A stretch of DNA of 64,000 nucleotides from Vanilla planifolia (Eukaryota; Streptophyta; Magnoliopsida; Asparagales; Orchidaceae), in the NCBI GenBank assembly GCA_023846275.1, contig CM043868.1:2375153-2439152 (forward strand), given 5' to 3'. The translations under genes and the position numbers were made by a program. The notes below the pieces were generated by a model, which worked only from the letters and a program-made list of their open reading frames with translations, was not told the DNA's origin and did not search any database. The first letter of the stretch is position 1. Each line of letters begins with the position of its first letter. Shown here one piece after another: positions 51,701 to 63,340 of the stretch.

Positions 51701-52379
51701 TCAAAAATAGATGAAGAAGGAGAAGAAAGCTATGAAGATATCATGGGATGATTCAGATAGTTCTTCCTTTAGTGATGAAGACAAGGAGAGTTTGATTTGT
51801 TTGACAAATGATAGTATTCCTGTTACATCATTAAAAGATGAGGTATGTTCTTCTTCCTCCTTTTTATCATTTCTATATATGATTGATTATGAAGAATAGT
51901 ATATTAATATTTAAATAAATGCAAAAAATTAGCTTCTAAATATTTTAAATTGAAATAAGAGCAGAAAAACTATTTTGACTTGTGTGAACATTTGATTTAG
52001 TTGAATACTAATTACTTGCATGAGATTAAGATTGAGAGAGATGAAAAACCCTCTATTCTTATAAAACTTCATGCTAGTTAGATAATTAAATGATTTAAAA
52101 AATTTACATGCTTATTACAGGAGTTCTTTTCATAAGATTGGTTATGCTACAAATATTATATATTCTTTTATTCCAAATATAATTTGTAATTATTACATGA
52201 GAGTTAGATATATTTTTTTCTTATTATAAATTTAAAAACATTGTTGATAATAAATATTTTAGATTTTTATGGATTATAAATAATAGTTCAATTAATGACC
52301 AAGTTAAGACATGTTGACACAAAAAGGTTTGGGTCCTAAAAACTAATGTTTGAATTATTTTGTAGGCATGCCTTCCTTC

Positions 52380-52560
52380 AAGGGCTAAGAGACATATGTG
52401 ATACTTGGATAGTAGATGCTAAAGACACTTGATTGGAGATGCATCTTTATTCATCCACTTAAAGTCTTATGATGACAGTGAAGTTACTCTTAGTGACTTT
52501 AAGAAGAAAGTAATTGAAAATACAGTCATGGGTAACTTACACACTTCTATAAGAAAGGTC
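52380..52560 (+). pseudogene. Copia-1 protease relic
   Basis: YLDSRC, a stop, then RHLIGDASLF (from 52,402) corresponds to 'WYLDSGCSRHMTGDxSLF'. The catalytic D-S-G triad has become D-S-R. Confidence 0.85.
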
Positions 52561-52769
52561 CTCTTTCTGTAAGATTTAAGATATACTCTTCTTTGTATTA
52601 ATTAATTATGTTACTTAAAATTTAATATTTATTTTAAAAATAAATATATTATTAACAAAGATAATGTTTCACTTATTTGTGAAAATAGAAAAGATAATAC
52701 GTATATTTTATTTTTGTATATGGTTAAGGATAGTGGTTTAGAATGCCATACGACACATGATAACAATTT

Positions 52770-53500
52770 TATTTTATGGAATAAAAGATTTTGTCACTTG
52801 GAAAAGTCTTCTTTTAAAAATCCTTTAAAGTTTAACCTAGTTAAAGGTTTGCTAAACCTTAGTTGGTTAAGTGATAAACTATATGGTCTATGATAATTAG
52901 TAAAACAAACTAAAGAGAGTTTTAAACCACTTAAGGTTATTACAATTAAGAAATAATTAGAACTTATTCATTTAGATCTATTTTGTCTTATTGATCCAAA
53001 GAGTCTTGGTAGAAGCAGATATGGGTTAGTAGTTATATATGACTACATTAGATTTATATGGGTTCTCTTTGTTAGAAACAAAAATAGAAGTATTTGAAAA
53101 TTTTATAAGGATGATTGTTATGATTGAAAAACAAAGTTAAGTTAATCTCTATTAGGAGTGATAATAAAGAGGAATTCAAGAATGGTTTATTTGATAATTT
53201 TTATGACAAAAATGGAGTATTGCATATATTTTCTTTACTTAAGACCCTTCAATAAAATGGTGTAATTGAAAGAAAGAATAAAACTTTACTAGATATCATA
53301 AGATGTATGCTTAATGAATATAATATTCCTAAGTATTTTTGAATTGAGATAATTAATACTACTTGTTATGTTTTTAATAGAATAACACATAAACCTTTAT
53401 TAGATATTTCTCATTTTAAGTTACTTTATAAAAAGGAGCCAAAGTTATCCCATTTTCATATATTTGGATGCAAATATTTCATTTTAAATAATGAAAAAAG
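52770..53500 (+). pseudogene. Copia-1 integrase relic
   Basis: The region begins with LWNKRFCHLEKSSFKN, the pre-integrase zinc segment. Next comes LIHLDLFCLIDPKSLGRSRY (near 52,960), carrying the first catalytic aspartate. IRSDNKEEFKNGLFDNF (near 53,150) carries the second, and NGVIERKNKTLLDIIRCML (near 53,260) carries the glutamate. The D,D-35-E pattern is visible, but stops and shifts interrupt the frame. Confidence 0.92.
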
Positions 53501-54009
53501 AATTTAGATAAATGTGATGCTAATTTTAATGAAGGGAATTTTTTAAGATACTCACTAACTTTAAAGAATTTAGGGTATACAATAAGGGGACACTAGTTGT
53601 AGAAGAGACAATCCAGGTTAAATTTGATGAATCTCTTAAAGAAGCATCTAGCAGTCATCATCAAGATGATCATCTTGATGAATTAGAAGATTTAAGTCTT
53701 AGAGATGAAAAATTGAAAGATATAATTGAAGGGAATGAATCAATAAAAGAAGAAAATTAAATTAAAAAATAATTGAGATATTTTAAGGCTCATCTTATTG
53801 TGTTGATTATAGAGGATGTAAGAGAGAAAGTTGGAACTAAATTTTTTTTAATTGTTCAACATTTGTATGTAATTTTGAACCAAGTTCTATAGAAAATTCT
53901 TTCAAAGATGTGTCTTAGATTGTTGCAAGGAATGAAGAATATGTATAATTTGGGAGAAATCAAGCATAGGATCTTGTAACTAGTCAAATGATAAACTAAT
54001 CATTGGTAG

Positions 54010-54840
54010 AAAATAGGTGTTAAAAAATAAGTTTAATGAAAATGGTGAAGTTATTAAGAATAATATTAAATTAGTAGACAAAGATTATTATCAAGTTAAA
54101 AGTGTAGATGTGGATGAGATATTTACTCTTGTAGCTAGACTTGAGACAATTAGTAGTTTACTTATGTATACCACAAATGATTTACATTATACCAAATAAA
54201 TATGAAAAGTGTAGTTTTAAATAGATATATAAATGAATAAGTGTATATAGAATAATTCTTAGGATTTTGAGATACATGATAAGATAGATCATGTATACAA
54301 AGTTAAGAAGGAATCTTATAGTTTGAAGTGAGCTCTAAGAACTTGGTATGAAGGATTCTATATTTTTCTTACATCAAATAGTTTTTATAGAGAAAAGATA
54401 GATAATAATTTATTTATTCAAAATTTAGTTAAAGTTCAATTGATATGTCAAGTTTATGTGAATGACATAATCTTTGGAGTCTCTAATAAAGAAATATGCA
54501 TAAAGTTTGCTAATTTATTAAAAAATAATATTAAAATAATTATGATGAGAGAGTTAACCTTCTTTGTAGGACTTTAGGTTAAACAAACAAGTAAAGAAAT
54601 TTTTTATTTCTCAAACTAAGTATTTAATAGAGTTGCTAAATAAATTTTATTATGAGAACATGAAGTATTGGAAGACTCTCATTAGTATAACTATCATAAA
54701 TAAAGATGAAGTTGGAAAGTCTGTTGATATAAAATTATTCAAAGAAATGATTGAAGCATTATTATATCTTACTACAAGTAGGCTCGATATTGGATTTTGG
54801 TGTAAGTTTTTGTGCTATGTTTCAGGCTAGTCCAAAAAAA
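54010..54840 (+). pseudogene. Copia-1 reverse transcriptase relic
   Basis: The segment VDVDEIFTLVARLETI (near 54,104) resembles the 'VARLEAIR' part of the RT. QVYVNDIIFGVSNKEICIKF (from 54,449) is the catalytic block, with YVDD changed to YVND at 54,455-54,466. EMIEALLYLTTSRLDIGF (near 54,747) matches 'MIGSLLYLTxSRPDI'. Frames change between blocks. Confidence 0.9.
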
Positions 54841-54889
54841 TTATACCTACATCTAGTCAAGTATATCTTTAAATATCTTATTGCACTAT

Positions 54890-55345
54890 GACTTTAGGCT
54901 TATGGTATCATAGATATGAATCTAGATTTGATTTAATAGTTTACATAGATGTTGACTTAATTGGAGCCAAACTAATAGAAAGAGTTTGGTATATGCTAAT
55001 TAATTCGTGGTTCACTAATTTCTTTGGCTAGTAGAAAATAAAATTGTTTGGCATTATCAACAACAAAGGTTGAGCACATTACTATAGGTTATTATGTTGC
55101 TCAAGTTCTATAAATTAAATAACAACTTTTAGATATAACTTAGAATTTGCATAAATTCTAATATTTTTTGATAATTCAAGTACAATTTGTTTATCAAAAG
55201 ATCTTATCTAATACTTGAGAATAAAACACATAGAGTTAAGATATCACTTTATTGGAGTGCATGTGGAAAAGAATGCAATTTAATTGTCATTTATTCCATT
55301 TTCTATCCAATTAGTAGATATTTTTATTAAGCCATTGGTTATCAA
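54890..55345 (+). pseudogene. Copia-1 RNase H relic and C-terminal tail
   Basis: SLASRK, a stop, then NCLALSTTKVEHITIGYY (near 55,019) corresponds to the RNase H block 'SRKQNSVALSTAEAEYIA'. IKHIELRYHFIGVHVEKN (near 55,224) and QLVDIFIKPL (near 55,310) match the C-terminal 'TKHIEIRHHFIRDHVEKG...QLADIFTKPL' of copia polyproteins. Confidence 0.92.
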
Positions 55346-55553
55346 AGTCTTTCATAGATTTAGATTAAGCTTAAGTATAATTAATCTCTTTGAATGATTA
55401 CAAAAATAGGGGAAACTCATTGTTAGAATATAGGGGAAGTATAAGCTATCAAATAATGTGTGATAAAATATTAAAAATTATATTACTTGATTTGTTCTTT
55501 AATATTACATTTTCATTATACATTGAATTATTACATTATTTTTTGCAATCCTC

Positions 55554-55564
55554 AAGCAGGAGAT
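55554..55564 (+). other. Copia-1 polypurine tract
   Basis: AAGCAGGAGAT directly precedes the 3' LTR, a slightly mutated form of the usual copia AAGTGGGAGAT. Confidence 0.8.
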
Positions 55565-57387
55565 TATTGTACCCTTTGATGCGATGATCACAAAACTAAA
55601 CTAAATATTATTAATACCTTTTTGAGCTTACTGTTATTTTAATTAAATCTTAAAATATACTTTAGTAGTTTGGGTTTGTTGGAAATGAGTACTATAACAT
55701 ATGTAGTGAATAAAGATTGATGGCTTAATTTGATGATTTTGGAGCCAAGGACCATACTTTTTGTGGAGTGGTTAATCCACAAAAATTAATTCTATATCTA
55801 TATAGTTGGTAGATTATACTTTTATTATCTTTGCAATTATGACACATAAGGTTATTATAATTCATGTACATTTGAGTTAGCATTATGTTATATTTGGTTT
55901 TTAAAAATTAAGTTTTTTGAGTTTTCAAAATCTTATAATTTTTGAAATAAAAATATATAAAATAAAAAAATTAAAAAACATCATTCTAAGCACCCAACCC
56001 ATTCATAATGCTCGAAGGGCTCTGGTCAAGATGCCCATAGTATTGCACTAGGCCTTGGGGAGCCGCAGGTTAGAAGCTCGATTGAAACTGAGTTAGGTTA
56101 GACTCGAGTGTTGGTTTGAGGCATGATTCCTACAGTGGCTTGGGTCAATAAGGTCATGGCATAATTACTTAACCCAACTTTCAGTTAGACGCATTAATGA
56201 TATGTCATTGATTTGGGTCTAGTCGGTCCCATTTTAATATTATATGTAGATGCCTTAAGTAATGACATCCCAAGGGAACTAGGGGATAGGCAACCCTAAT
56301 AGGTTGTCTATTACAGTAAAGAAAATAATATAAGGACAAATTATATGCATTTGTTTTGTCCTGTGAGACTAAATAAATTGCTTTATGTTTTTGTTCCAAA
56401 TTTGAGTGAATTTGCACTCACCATTCATCTTCTTTCATGATTGACCAGTCATGTTTTCCTTGTCATTTGTGAACAATTTTTTTTTCATTTAGCCATTCAT
56501 CTAGAATGCTTGATTTAATGACTAAGAGCTCCCTTACCTTCATAAACAAAATCCTAATCATCATCAACGTCCATTTGACCTTTGGATTTAATGATCCAGA
56601 TCTTATCTCAATGTGATTAGATATAGAACTTTAATGGTTATTCCAATCAGATAGTTCCTTCTTTGTCTTCTTAGAATTAGGCAGGAGCTACATTTCATCT
56701 TCTCTCATCTCTTGTAATGGTTAGCTCTCAAAAGTACTAATTTTAGTCATTAAGAGTTTTTTAAGAAGTTTTTCATTTCAATTATAAATAGAGCTTATTT
56801 ATTGGTATTTATAATTATTGAATTAACTTAAATTTTTCATAAATGCTTAAATGAAAATCCAAAATTGAGAGCATCAAATTTTAGCATACTTATGAGAGCT
56901 GTAGGTTCTTTTAATTATTATTTCTTTTTCTCTCATCTATAGATCTTTTTTACATCATTTTGGTAACATAACATTATTGATTAGTTGTGCCACTTTTTTT
57001 TCAAAGATTTAAAGGTGTAGAAACTTTTTATGTAAAAATTTTGTGAAGCTTTCATTTTTTTCTATAACTAATTTTTGTGGATTTTGGTAACTCATTAGAG
57101 CATTAGTTTGTAATTGGTTTGTCCCTACCAACCTTGGCAAAAGGAAGTGGTTAGTGGAAGCCTGATCAATGATTAGGGATAGATATAGGTACAGATTTTG
57201 GCCAAATTGCCTAAACAATCTTTGTGTATTTATATTATTATTGAGCAATCTCATTATGTTGATAATTTTTTCAAAATAAACTTTTCTTTTTATGTGTAAA
57301 GAACTTTTTTTTTGAAATAAAAAAATTTTTAAATGCACAATTCACCCTTCTCCTTTTGTATATTTTGTTTCATATAATTTGCAATAG
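55565..57387 (+). repeat. Copia-1 3' LTR
   Basis: About 1.82 kb, beginning TATTGTACCC (first G of the usual TGTTGT lost) and ending tttgcaatag. It is followed by the TTTGA target copy. It differs from the 5' LTR by many substitutions and indels. Confidence 0.9.
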
Positions 57388-57929
57388 TTTGATGCTTATT
57401 TTATATGCAAAATGTATTGTAAGAAACCTAAAATTAATATAAAAATTAATAAAACTATAGTCGTTTGGTTATACAATTTGATAACAAGTATCATACAATA
57501 TGATGGACATATGAAAAACATGATTGAACGAGAATAAAAAACATCATAACATAATAAACATAATAAAATATAATATAAGGAAAAACCATAAAAATTATCT
57601 AACCAAAACATTGTACTATATGATAACATGAATTGTAGGGAATGATATGCTTTAAAAAATGACCTTTGAATTAAAATAGAAAACATTGTACATTACAATG
57701 GAAAATTATATAGTATGATCCAAAGAAAAGGAATAAAAAATTAGCTAATTGAGAATGCTATACATTATAATAATATAGATCATATAATATGGTATGTATA
57801 AGAAAAGTGCCTTAAGCTAGAATCGAGAATATTATATAGTATGATCATAAAAATATTACAATGCAATAATGTGGATAAGAACATTGTTTAGTTAACTGGA
57901 GAAGGATCATATAATATGATAATGAAAAT

Positions 57930-58560
57930 TGTATAATATGATCAAGTGAGAATGAAAAAGATATATGTAATCTAGAACATTAGACAACATGATCATAAAC
58001 ATTATGCAATATAATAAAATGAGAATACATTGCATGAATATCAAAATTGATCATACAACACAGTAAAGAATATCATATAAGTATGATGCCTTATCAGATA
58101 ATCTAATTCCATAATGACTCTGATAAGTCTAATAAAGTAAGTTATAGAATATGTAAATCATATAATACAAAGAAAGGAATCATATAGTATGATTCATTGT
58201 AAGTGATATTAAAGGGTTAAGAAAGCTATCTCATAATACAAAAAAAATCATATAATTGATCAAGCAAGAAGGAACAAGATATAATTAGTTAAGAACATCA
58301 ACCATATTATAGTTGATATTATATAGTATTATAAAATAAGGATACTTAAGATGAATAAACTAAAAATGATCATACAATATGACTGTGGATATCGTATAAG
58401 TTCAATGCCTTATTAGATAGTCTGTTACCACAACAAGTTGGACAAATCTCATAAGATAGTGAGAGAGTATGTAGATCGTATAGTATAAAGAAGGAAATTG
58501 TGTAACAAATACATTACATGTGATCATAAAGGGTGAAAAGCCATCATATAATACAAAGAA
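57930..58560 (+). repeat. Diverged tandem repeat of about 319 bp in the outer element leader
   Basis: Two units align in order: gatcaagtgagaat / gatcaagcaagaag, gatcatacaacac / gatcatacaatatg (58,049 and 58,368), gatgccttatcagataatc / aatgccttattagatagtc, and catataatacaaag. The flanks from 57.48 to 57.93 and 58.56 to 58.72 kb carry further scattered copies of a 'catataatatgat' core. Confidence 0.8.
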
Positions 58561-59039
58561 GTAGAATGTAACATATGAATATAAATATTAGATGGTGCTA
58601 GATTAATTAGATCATATAATATGAAGATAGGAATCATACAGTAGATATCTACAAAAAAGAGCTGAACTAAATGGATCATATAATGCGATGATCAGAATCA
58701 CATTATTTGATGTCTTAAAAAAAGAACTTGCAATAATTTTTTATTATGATGGAATGGTTACTACATTGAAGACAATGTTATGATTTATTTTTTAGCATAT
58801 ATTACTTGGAAGAAGTTATAAAATAAAGATCTTAATTATATTATGGTTAAATTATAGACATTAAGTTTGTAAATTCTATTTAGTATGTGGAAGTAACTTG
58901 TTTTAATGATGGAGTGTGAAAAACATTTTCTAGAGAAGAGAATGAGCAAAAAGAAAGAAAAATGATATTAGAGATGCAAGATCAATAAGAAATATTATGA
59001 TATAGAAATAAGGAGAAAGTATATTGATATCATACTTAC

Positions 59040-59900
59040 CATCTAGTGGAGCAATTTTTAAGGTTTGACCCTTTTCAAGTGCAAGACTGCCTCAGGAGGT
59101 GGAAATGATTTATAATGGACAGCTTGTTAGGAGCATAAGAAATGCTTGATAATAAACTTGATCTTAGATGATGATGCAAGTTAGTGGTGGTGAAAACTAT
59201 AGAGATTATGTTTAGTAAAAATATAATATTTATAAATGTATTGGGAAGAATTTTGCTAAATATTTATGAGATAGTATGTTCCAACATCAACAATAGAGGA
59301 GGGCAATGTGATCTATTAAGGTGTTTTTAGAGGCGAACAACAATTATTGAATTTCAATAACTAAAATTTAAATTGATTGTGTATGGGTAAGAACTTGGTA
59401 TATTGAAGAAACAAAAGTGTTATATGTTTCAAAAAGGTTTGAAGGACTCCACTAAAAATATTATGTGATTCCTTACATAAAAGGGGATAGAGGAAGTAAT
59501 ACAAATAAAGGAGAAAAACCAATTTGATGTTCAGAGAAAAGAGGAAAAGGGGAAAAAGGGAAGATTTTAGTAAATGAAAAGAAAAATTCTAAAAGGATAA
59601 GGTAAATTGAACTAGATCTCAAACTATTATACTCAAATACAAGGAAAACAAATTTATGAGACGTGTGAAAATATCACAAGAGGGAATGTAAGAGAAAAAG
59701 TGTATTAGGTGTTTTTCTTGTATTGGCACTAGACACTATGCAAGAAATAGCCTAACTGTGATTGAAAAATTAGTCATTAGCAAAATCAATGAGAGCATAA
59801 TGAATAAACTCAAATGTTCCTATATAGAAAGGATATGGAAATGTTTTTCTTGTGACTTGAAGAGGAACTATGCTAAAAATTATCCAAGGATTATATAAGA
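59040..59900 (+). pseudogene. Gag-like relic of the outer element with two zinc knuckles
   Basis: YWEEFC, a stop, then IFMR (near 59,240) and SKRFEGLH (near 59,430) resemble the gypsy gag blocks 'TWEEFKxxFxxKYFP' and 'RFExGL'. Two zinc-knuckle-like segments follow. CFSCIGTRHYARNS (near 59,710) has C-x2-C-x4-H with the last cysteine changed to S. CFSCDLKRNYAKNYP (near 59,830) has lost its histidine and last cysteine. No protease, RT or integrase was found downstream before LTR2 at 60,559. Confidence 0.65.
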
Positions 59901-59939
59901 ATCAGAGAGAAGAAGAAACTACAATAGTTCAAACTACTA

Positions 59940-60546
59940 ATTTAGGTACTTTATGAATTATTTATTTTATTTATTAGAAGAATATTAGATGGATATAATT
60001 CTTTAAAATTTTTCTATTTTATTGGATAAATGAAAATTCATAAGTATTCTTAATCAAGGATATCCCAAAAAATGAATTAAACATGTGAGAATACTAAAAT
60101 GATTGGTTATAAATGCCTAACTATGAACTCATTAGTACTTTTTGATTAAAGGAATCAATATTGATTGATAATTTTGTCAATCTAGAATAAAAATTAAAAT
60201 AAATTTGGATGAAAATCAATTGAAATGAGAGAAAATATTGAAAATTATTAATTATATATATTGAAAAGGGAATCACCTTAAGGTCAAGATTATAAGAACT
60301 TTTTCCTTACCATGAACAAAGAGTAATATTAAAGGTTGCCTTTTAGGTTTAAATATATTAATAAAGTTATCTTACAAGTTTTGTTGATTTATAAGTAATA
60401 TAGATGAAATTAAAGAAGAGGTGATACTACTAAGAAAAGAATAAGATAATTATTAAAGATAAATGATTAATAAAACAAGAAGTCAATGTGGATAAAATAT
60501 AATGAATATTTTAGTAGATTTAAATTTTAAGGATGGAATTCTTATA
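59940..60546. other. Outer element sequence between gag and LTR2
   Basis: No pol-like segment could be read in any frame. This is the place where protease, RT and integrase would sit in an autonomous element, and the available space is only about 600 bases. Confidence 0.6.
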
Positions 60547-60558
60547 AGGAGGAAGGAT
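60547..60558 (+). other. Outer element polypurine tract
   Basis: The purine-rich run aaggaggaagga(t) directly precedes the LTR2 start TGTAACATC. Confidence 0.8.
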
Positions 60559-62818
60559 TGTAACATCTTTAAAGTGAGGGTAAATAATTTAATATTTGTT
60601 GAAAGACTTTGAATTATTAGATGCTTTAAAGTTGATTGGAGATCTCATGAACATGAAGAAAATGTAACATGATAAATATAATAAAATTAAGGTTTATAAT
60701 TATTTTAAATTATTTGGATTTTTAGAAAATTGTATATCATAAAAAAGAGATATAAAAACTTAATGGAAGGAGTTGAATACAAAAATTTAGGGTACAAATT
60801 ATTGAGAAGTCTAAACACCACGTTGGTGAAAATATGAATTTTCTAAAAATTGAAATGAAGGAATTAAAATTTATTAAAGTTTTTTACGAGTTTTGGAAAA
60901 AATATAGTAATTCATAAAAATTCTAAATAAATTCAAAAAATTTATAAAAAATATTAAGACATAAAACTTAGAAAGATAAGTTTAATATAATTTTCTTAGT
61001 GCAAAAAAGATAAGATAGTATGGAATTAAAAGTCTATGAGATTTTATAAATAATGATAATTGACTAGATTAATTTAGAAAATTATTAAAAATATTAAACA
61101 TCATACAAAAAAGGTGAAATTTTGTTGATGAGTAGATCTTATAAATATGAATAAAAAAATTAGCCAAAGAATTTTTTTAGACCAAATTTTAACAAAACAA
61201 AAGAAAGTATTAAAAATTCTAAAGTGTAATTAAAATAGGATTTTAATTAATCCATAAATTTAATTTTCTAAGCCTAAATCTAATGCACATAAGAAATGGA
61301 GGAAATCAATCATTGGTGGCTTAAATCATTGTCAAGACATCAGATTCAAAAGGACCAAAAGTTGATGAGGCATTGTTAAAATGAGACACAGTTGTTGGAA
61401 GGATTAGAAGTGACACGAAGGAGGAATGGTGCAATAATGCAATAAAAAGAGTAGACCATGGCTGGTGAGAGGTTTTTAGAAAAAAAATAAGGGAGAGGAA
61501 AGCTTTGTTAAGAGTATTAGAGAGAAGAGGAGACAAAGAAGTGGTGTTAAGGCAGTTTAAGAGGTGCCAAGAACTAAGAAGGGAATCTTAGGAATTTGGA
61601 AAGGTTATTGCTGTTAGTGCTGAAGTACTTAGGAAGTGAAGGAGAATCATGCAATTTGGAAATCTAATTCACAACATGATCACTACTCAAAAAATCTAAA
61701 TGTAGGCAGGCTTTGTGCTTATATGTTTCTATTTGATGTATTATTGCTTGTAGTGTGGTTACCCAATATGAAATTAGCCAAATTTATACCTACTTAAGGA
61801 TAATTGTTATCTGTACTTATGTGGTAGTTTTTGTTAATGATTGTTTAACATAACATTTACTTATGATCGATTCAACATGTCATTTATTCATGTTATCTTA
61901 ATAAGATATACTTATTATTTTTTGATTAGTGGAATAACGTAATTTTAAAACATGAATTATGAGGATTATCATACAAAGAAATTGACGAAGTTATTGATTG
62001 AAGGGAAAAATAAAGTAAAAGGGAAACAGACAAGGAAATTATTGGTTAAAAAGGACATAACAGTAGCTTATATAACTTCAAACCAAATATTTGAAATGGT
62101 GTGTTCCAAAAGTGGGGTTATTATTCAAAATTACATGTTTTAGAAATGGTAAATAGTTTAAATTCTCATTTTAAAATGACAAGTTTCAAAATTAGGACCA
62201 TGATTTTGAATGGTGTGTTCTCGAGATAGAATCCAAAAAGAAATTGAATTATCGAAGGTCCTTGTTTGAAACAATTTAAAAGAGAAAAGTGAAATGTGAA
62301 ATACATAAAGAAAAGAAGGAAAGTTAATTCACACGATTTTTGAAAAAAAATAAGGTCTGAGAGTTTTAAAAAAAGGAATATAAGAAAGTGGTGTTTGATC
62401 TATATGTTTTCACTTATTTACTTGCTATATTATTTTACTTTGATTTAGCATACAAAATGCTCAAAAGTTGTACTATTTTATATATATGTTACATATTTTT
62501 CTACCACTGAGCTTGTGACGTTGGCTGATTCTACTTTTCCGTAAACTTTCAAGTTGAGATGATGCATAACATGGGAAAACAAGGGAAAAGTGAGTGTTAA
62601 ATCATGGATAAGTGACATATACTTGCATTTCTTTTATTAATGGGTATGTTATTACTACATTAGCACTTTATTGCTTCTTCTATGTCTACAATAAATTTCA
62701 AACATATTTTGTTTTGGTTTTACTTAAACAAAAATGTGATTTTTAATACAAAGATAAAAGAAAAAGAATTTGATGATGTTGCACCAAATCTAGGAAAAAT
62801 TGGGTTTTCGTCACCACT
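60559..62818 (+). repeat. Outer element LTR2
   Basis: About 2.26 kb, aligning with LTR1. It starts TGTAACATC and ends near tcaccact, immediately followed by the AAAAG target copy. The last base of a canonical CA end appears mutated. Confidence 0.85.
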
Positions 62819-62823
62819 AAAAG
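62819..62823 (+). repeat. Target-site duplication (right) of the outer element
   Basis: AAAAG, the partner of 46,698-46,702. The following bases continue the Copia-2 reading frame. Confidence 0.85.
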
Positions 62824-63340
62824 TGCTATAGTGATCTTAATGGGAGTCAAATAGGGTAGTTCACATCACAAGAGTCTATAGTGATATGCTCATTATCAAT
62901 GACATATCTTTCTAAAAATACTAGATTTAACTAGACCAAGTTATGACATGTGCAACTTGAGCAAATGAGTGATAGGAAAATATTTATTCTCTATAAGTAG
63001 GGCATTCTTTGGGGTACATAAAATAGGAGTACTTTAGAGGAACTTCATAGTACAAAGCCTACATTAGATTGCATCCATTCAAATTACTAAGGTTCTTCTT
63101 CTATTTCATCTCTTTGATGTGTTAGATATTTTCTTCTTATCATTCATGATTATTTAAGGATAACTTGGGTGTTCTTGATGAAATACAAAGCTATCTTTTT
63201 AATTACCTTTAAGTTGTTCAAGTGATGAAATTTTTTAATGGAGAATCAAAAAAGAAAATTAAATTTCTTTTAACTTACAATGTCTTAGAATGTTTTTAGA
63301 AAGAATTTAGTGAGTTTTGTAGGGAAGTAAGCATTGCTTA
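62824..63340 (+). pseudogene. Copia-2 continuation: pre-integrase and integrase relic
   Basis: Joined to the upstream part, the frame passes across the site as INKSAIVILMGVK, like the family's 'VSKGSLVVMKGVR'. TKL, a stop, then HVQLEQMSDRKIFILYK (from 62,935) matches 'TKLWHMRLGHMSERGMxxLxK'. TLDCIHSNY (near 63,060) and VRYFLLIIHDYLRITWVFLM (near 63,120) match the integrase start 'LDYIHSDLWGP...ARYFLSIIDDYSRxxWVYFL'. KIKFLLTYNVLEC and KEFSEFCREVSI (63,256-63,339) match 'KIKxLRTDNGLEF...EFNxFCxxxGI'. Many stops and frameshifts are present and the second catalytic aspartate is now Y. Confidence 0.88.

Larger units (their letters stand above)
48855..57387 (+). mobile_element. Copia-1, full-length Ty1/copia retrotransposon, inactive
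   Basis: An 8.5-kb element with two long LTRs, a primer site, a polypurine tract and a gag-protease-integrase-RT-RNase H order, which defines Ty1/copia. A 5-bp TTTGA duplication (48,850-48,854 and 57,388-57,392) borders it. It lies within the 5' LTR of the outer element. LTR divergence is high and every reading frame has several stops, so the insertion is old. The gag texture and long LTRs suggest the SIRE/Maximus lineage, but that is a guess. Confidence 0.92.
46703..62818 (+). mobile_element. Outer LTR element, gag-only gypsy-like, inserted in Copia-2
   Basis: Two diverged direct repeats flank the element. LTR1 runs 46,703 to about 57,410 and is split by Copia-1; LTR2 is 60,559-62,818. A purine-rich tract (aaggaggaagga, 60,547-60,558) sits directly before LTR2, which begins TGTAACATC; LTR1 begins TGTAGTATC. 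AAAAG target duplications border the element. The internal part, about 3.1 kb, has a tandem-repeat leader and one gag-like region with two zinc knuckles, but no recognisable reverse transcriptase or integrase. This layout matches the non-autonomous class called TR-GAG. All frames are broken. Confidence 0.85.

Noticed and set aside
57009..57338. 109-codon open frame on the minus strand
   Set aside because: It lies within the Copia-1 3' LTR and runs against the element; no protein motif.
57480..58720. Repeated 'catataatatgat' units considered as a CRISPR array
   Set aside because: Units are irregular, diverged and not separated by uniform spacers; the setting is a plant retroelement leader.
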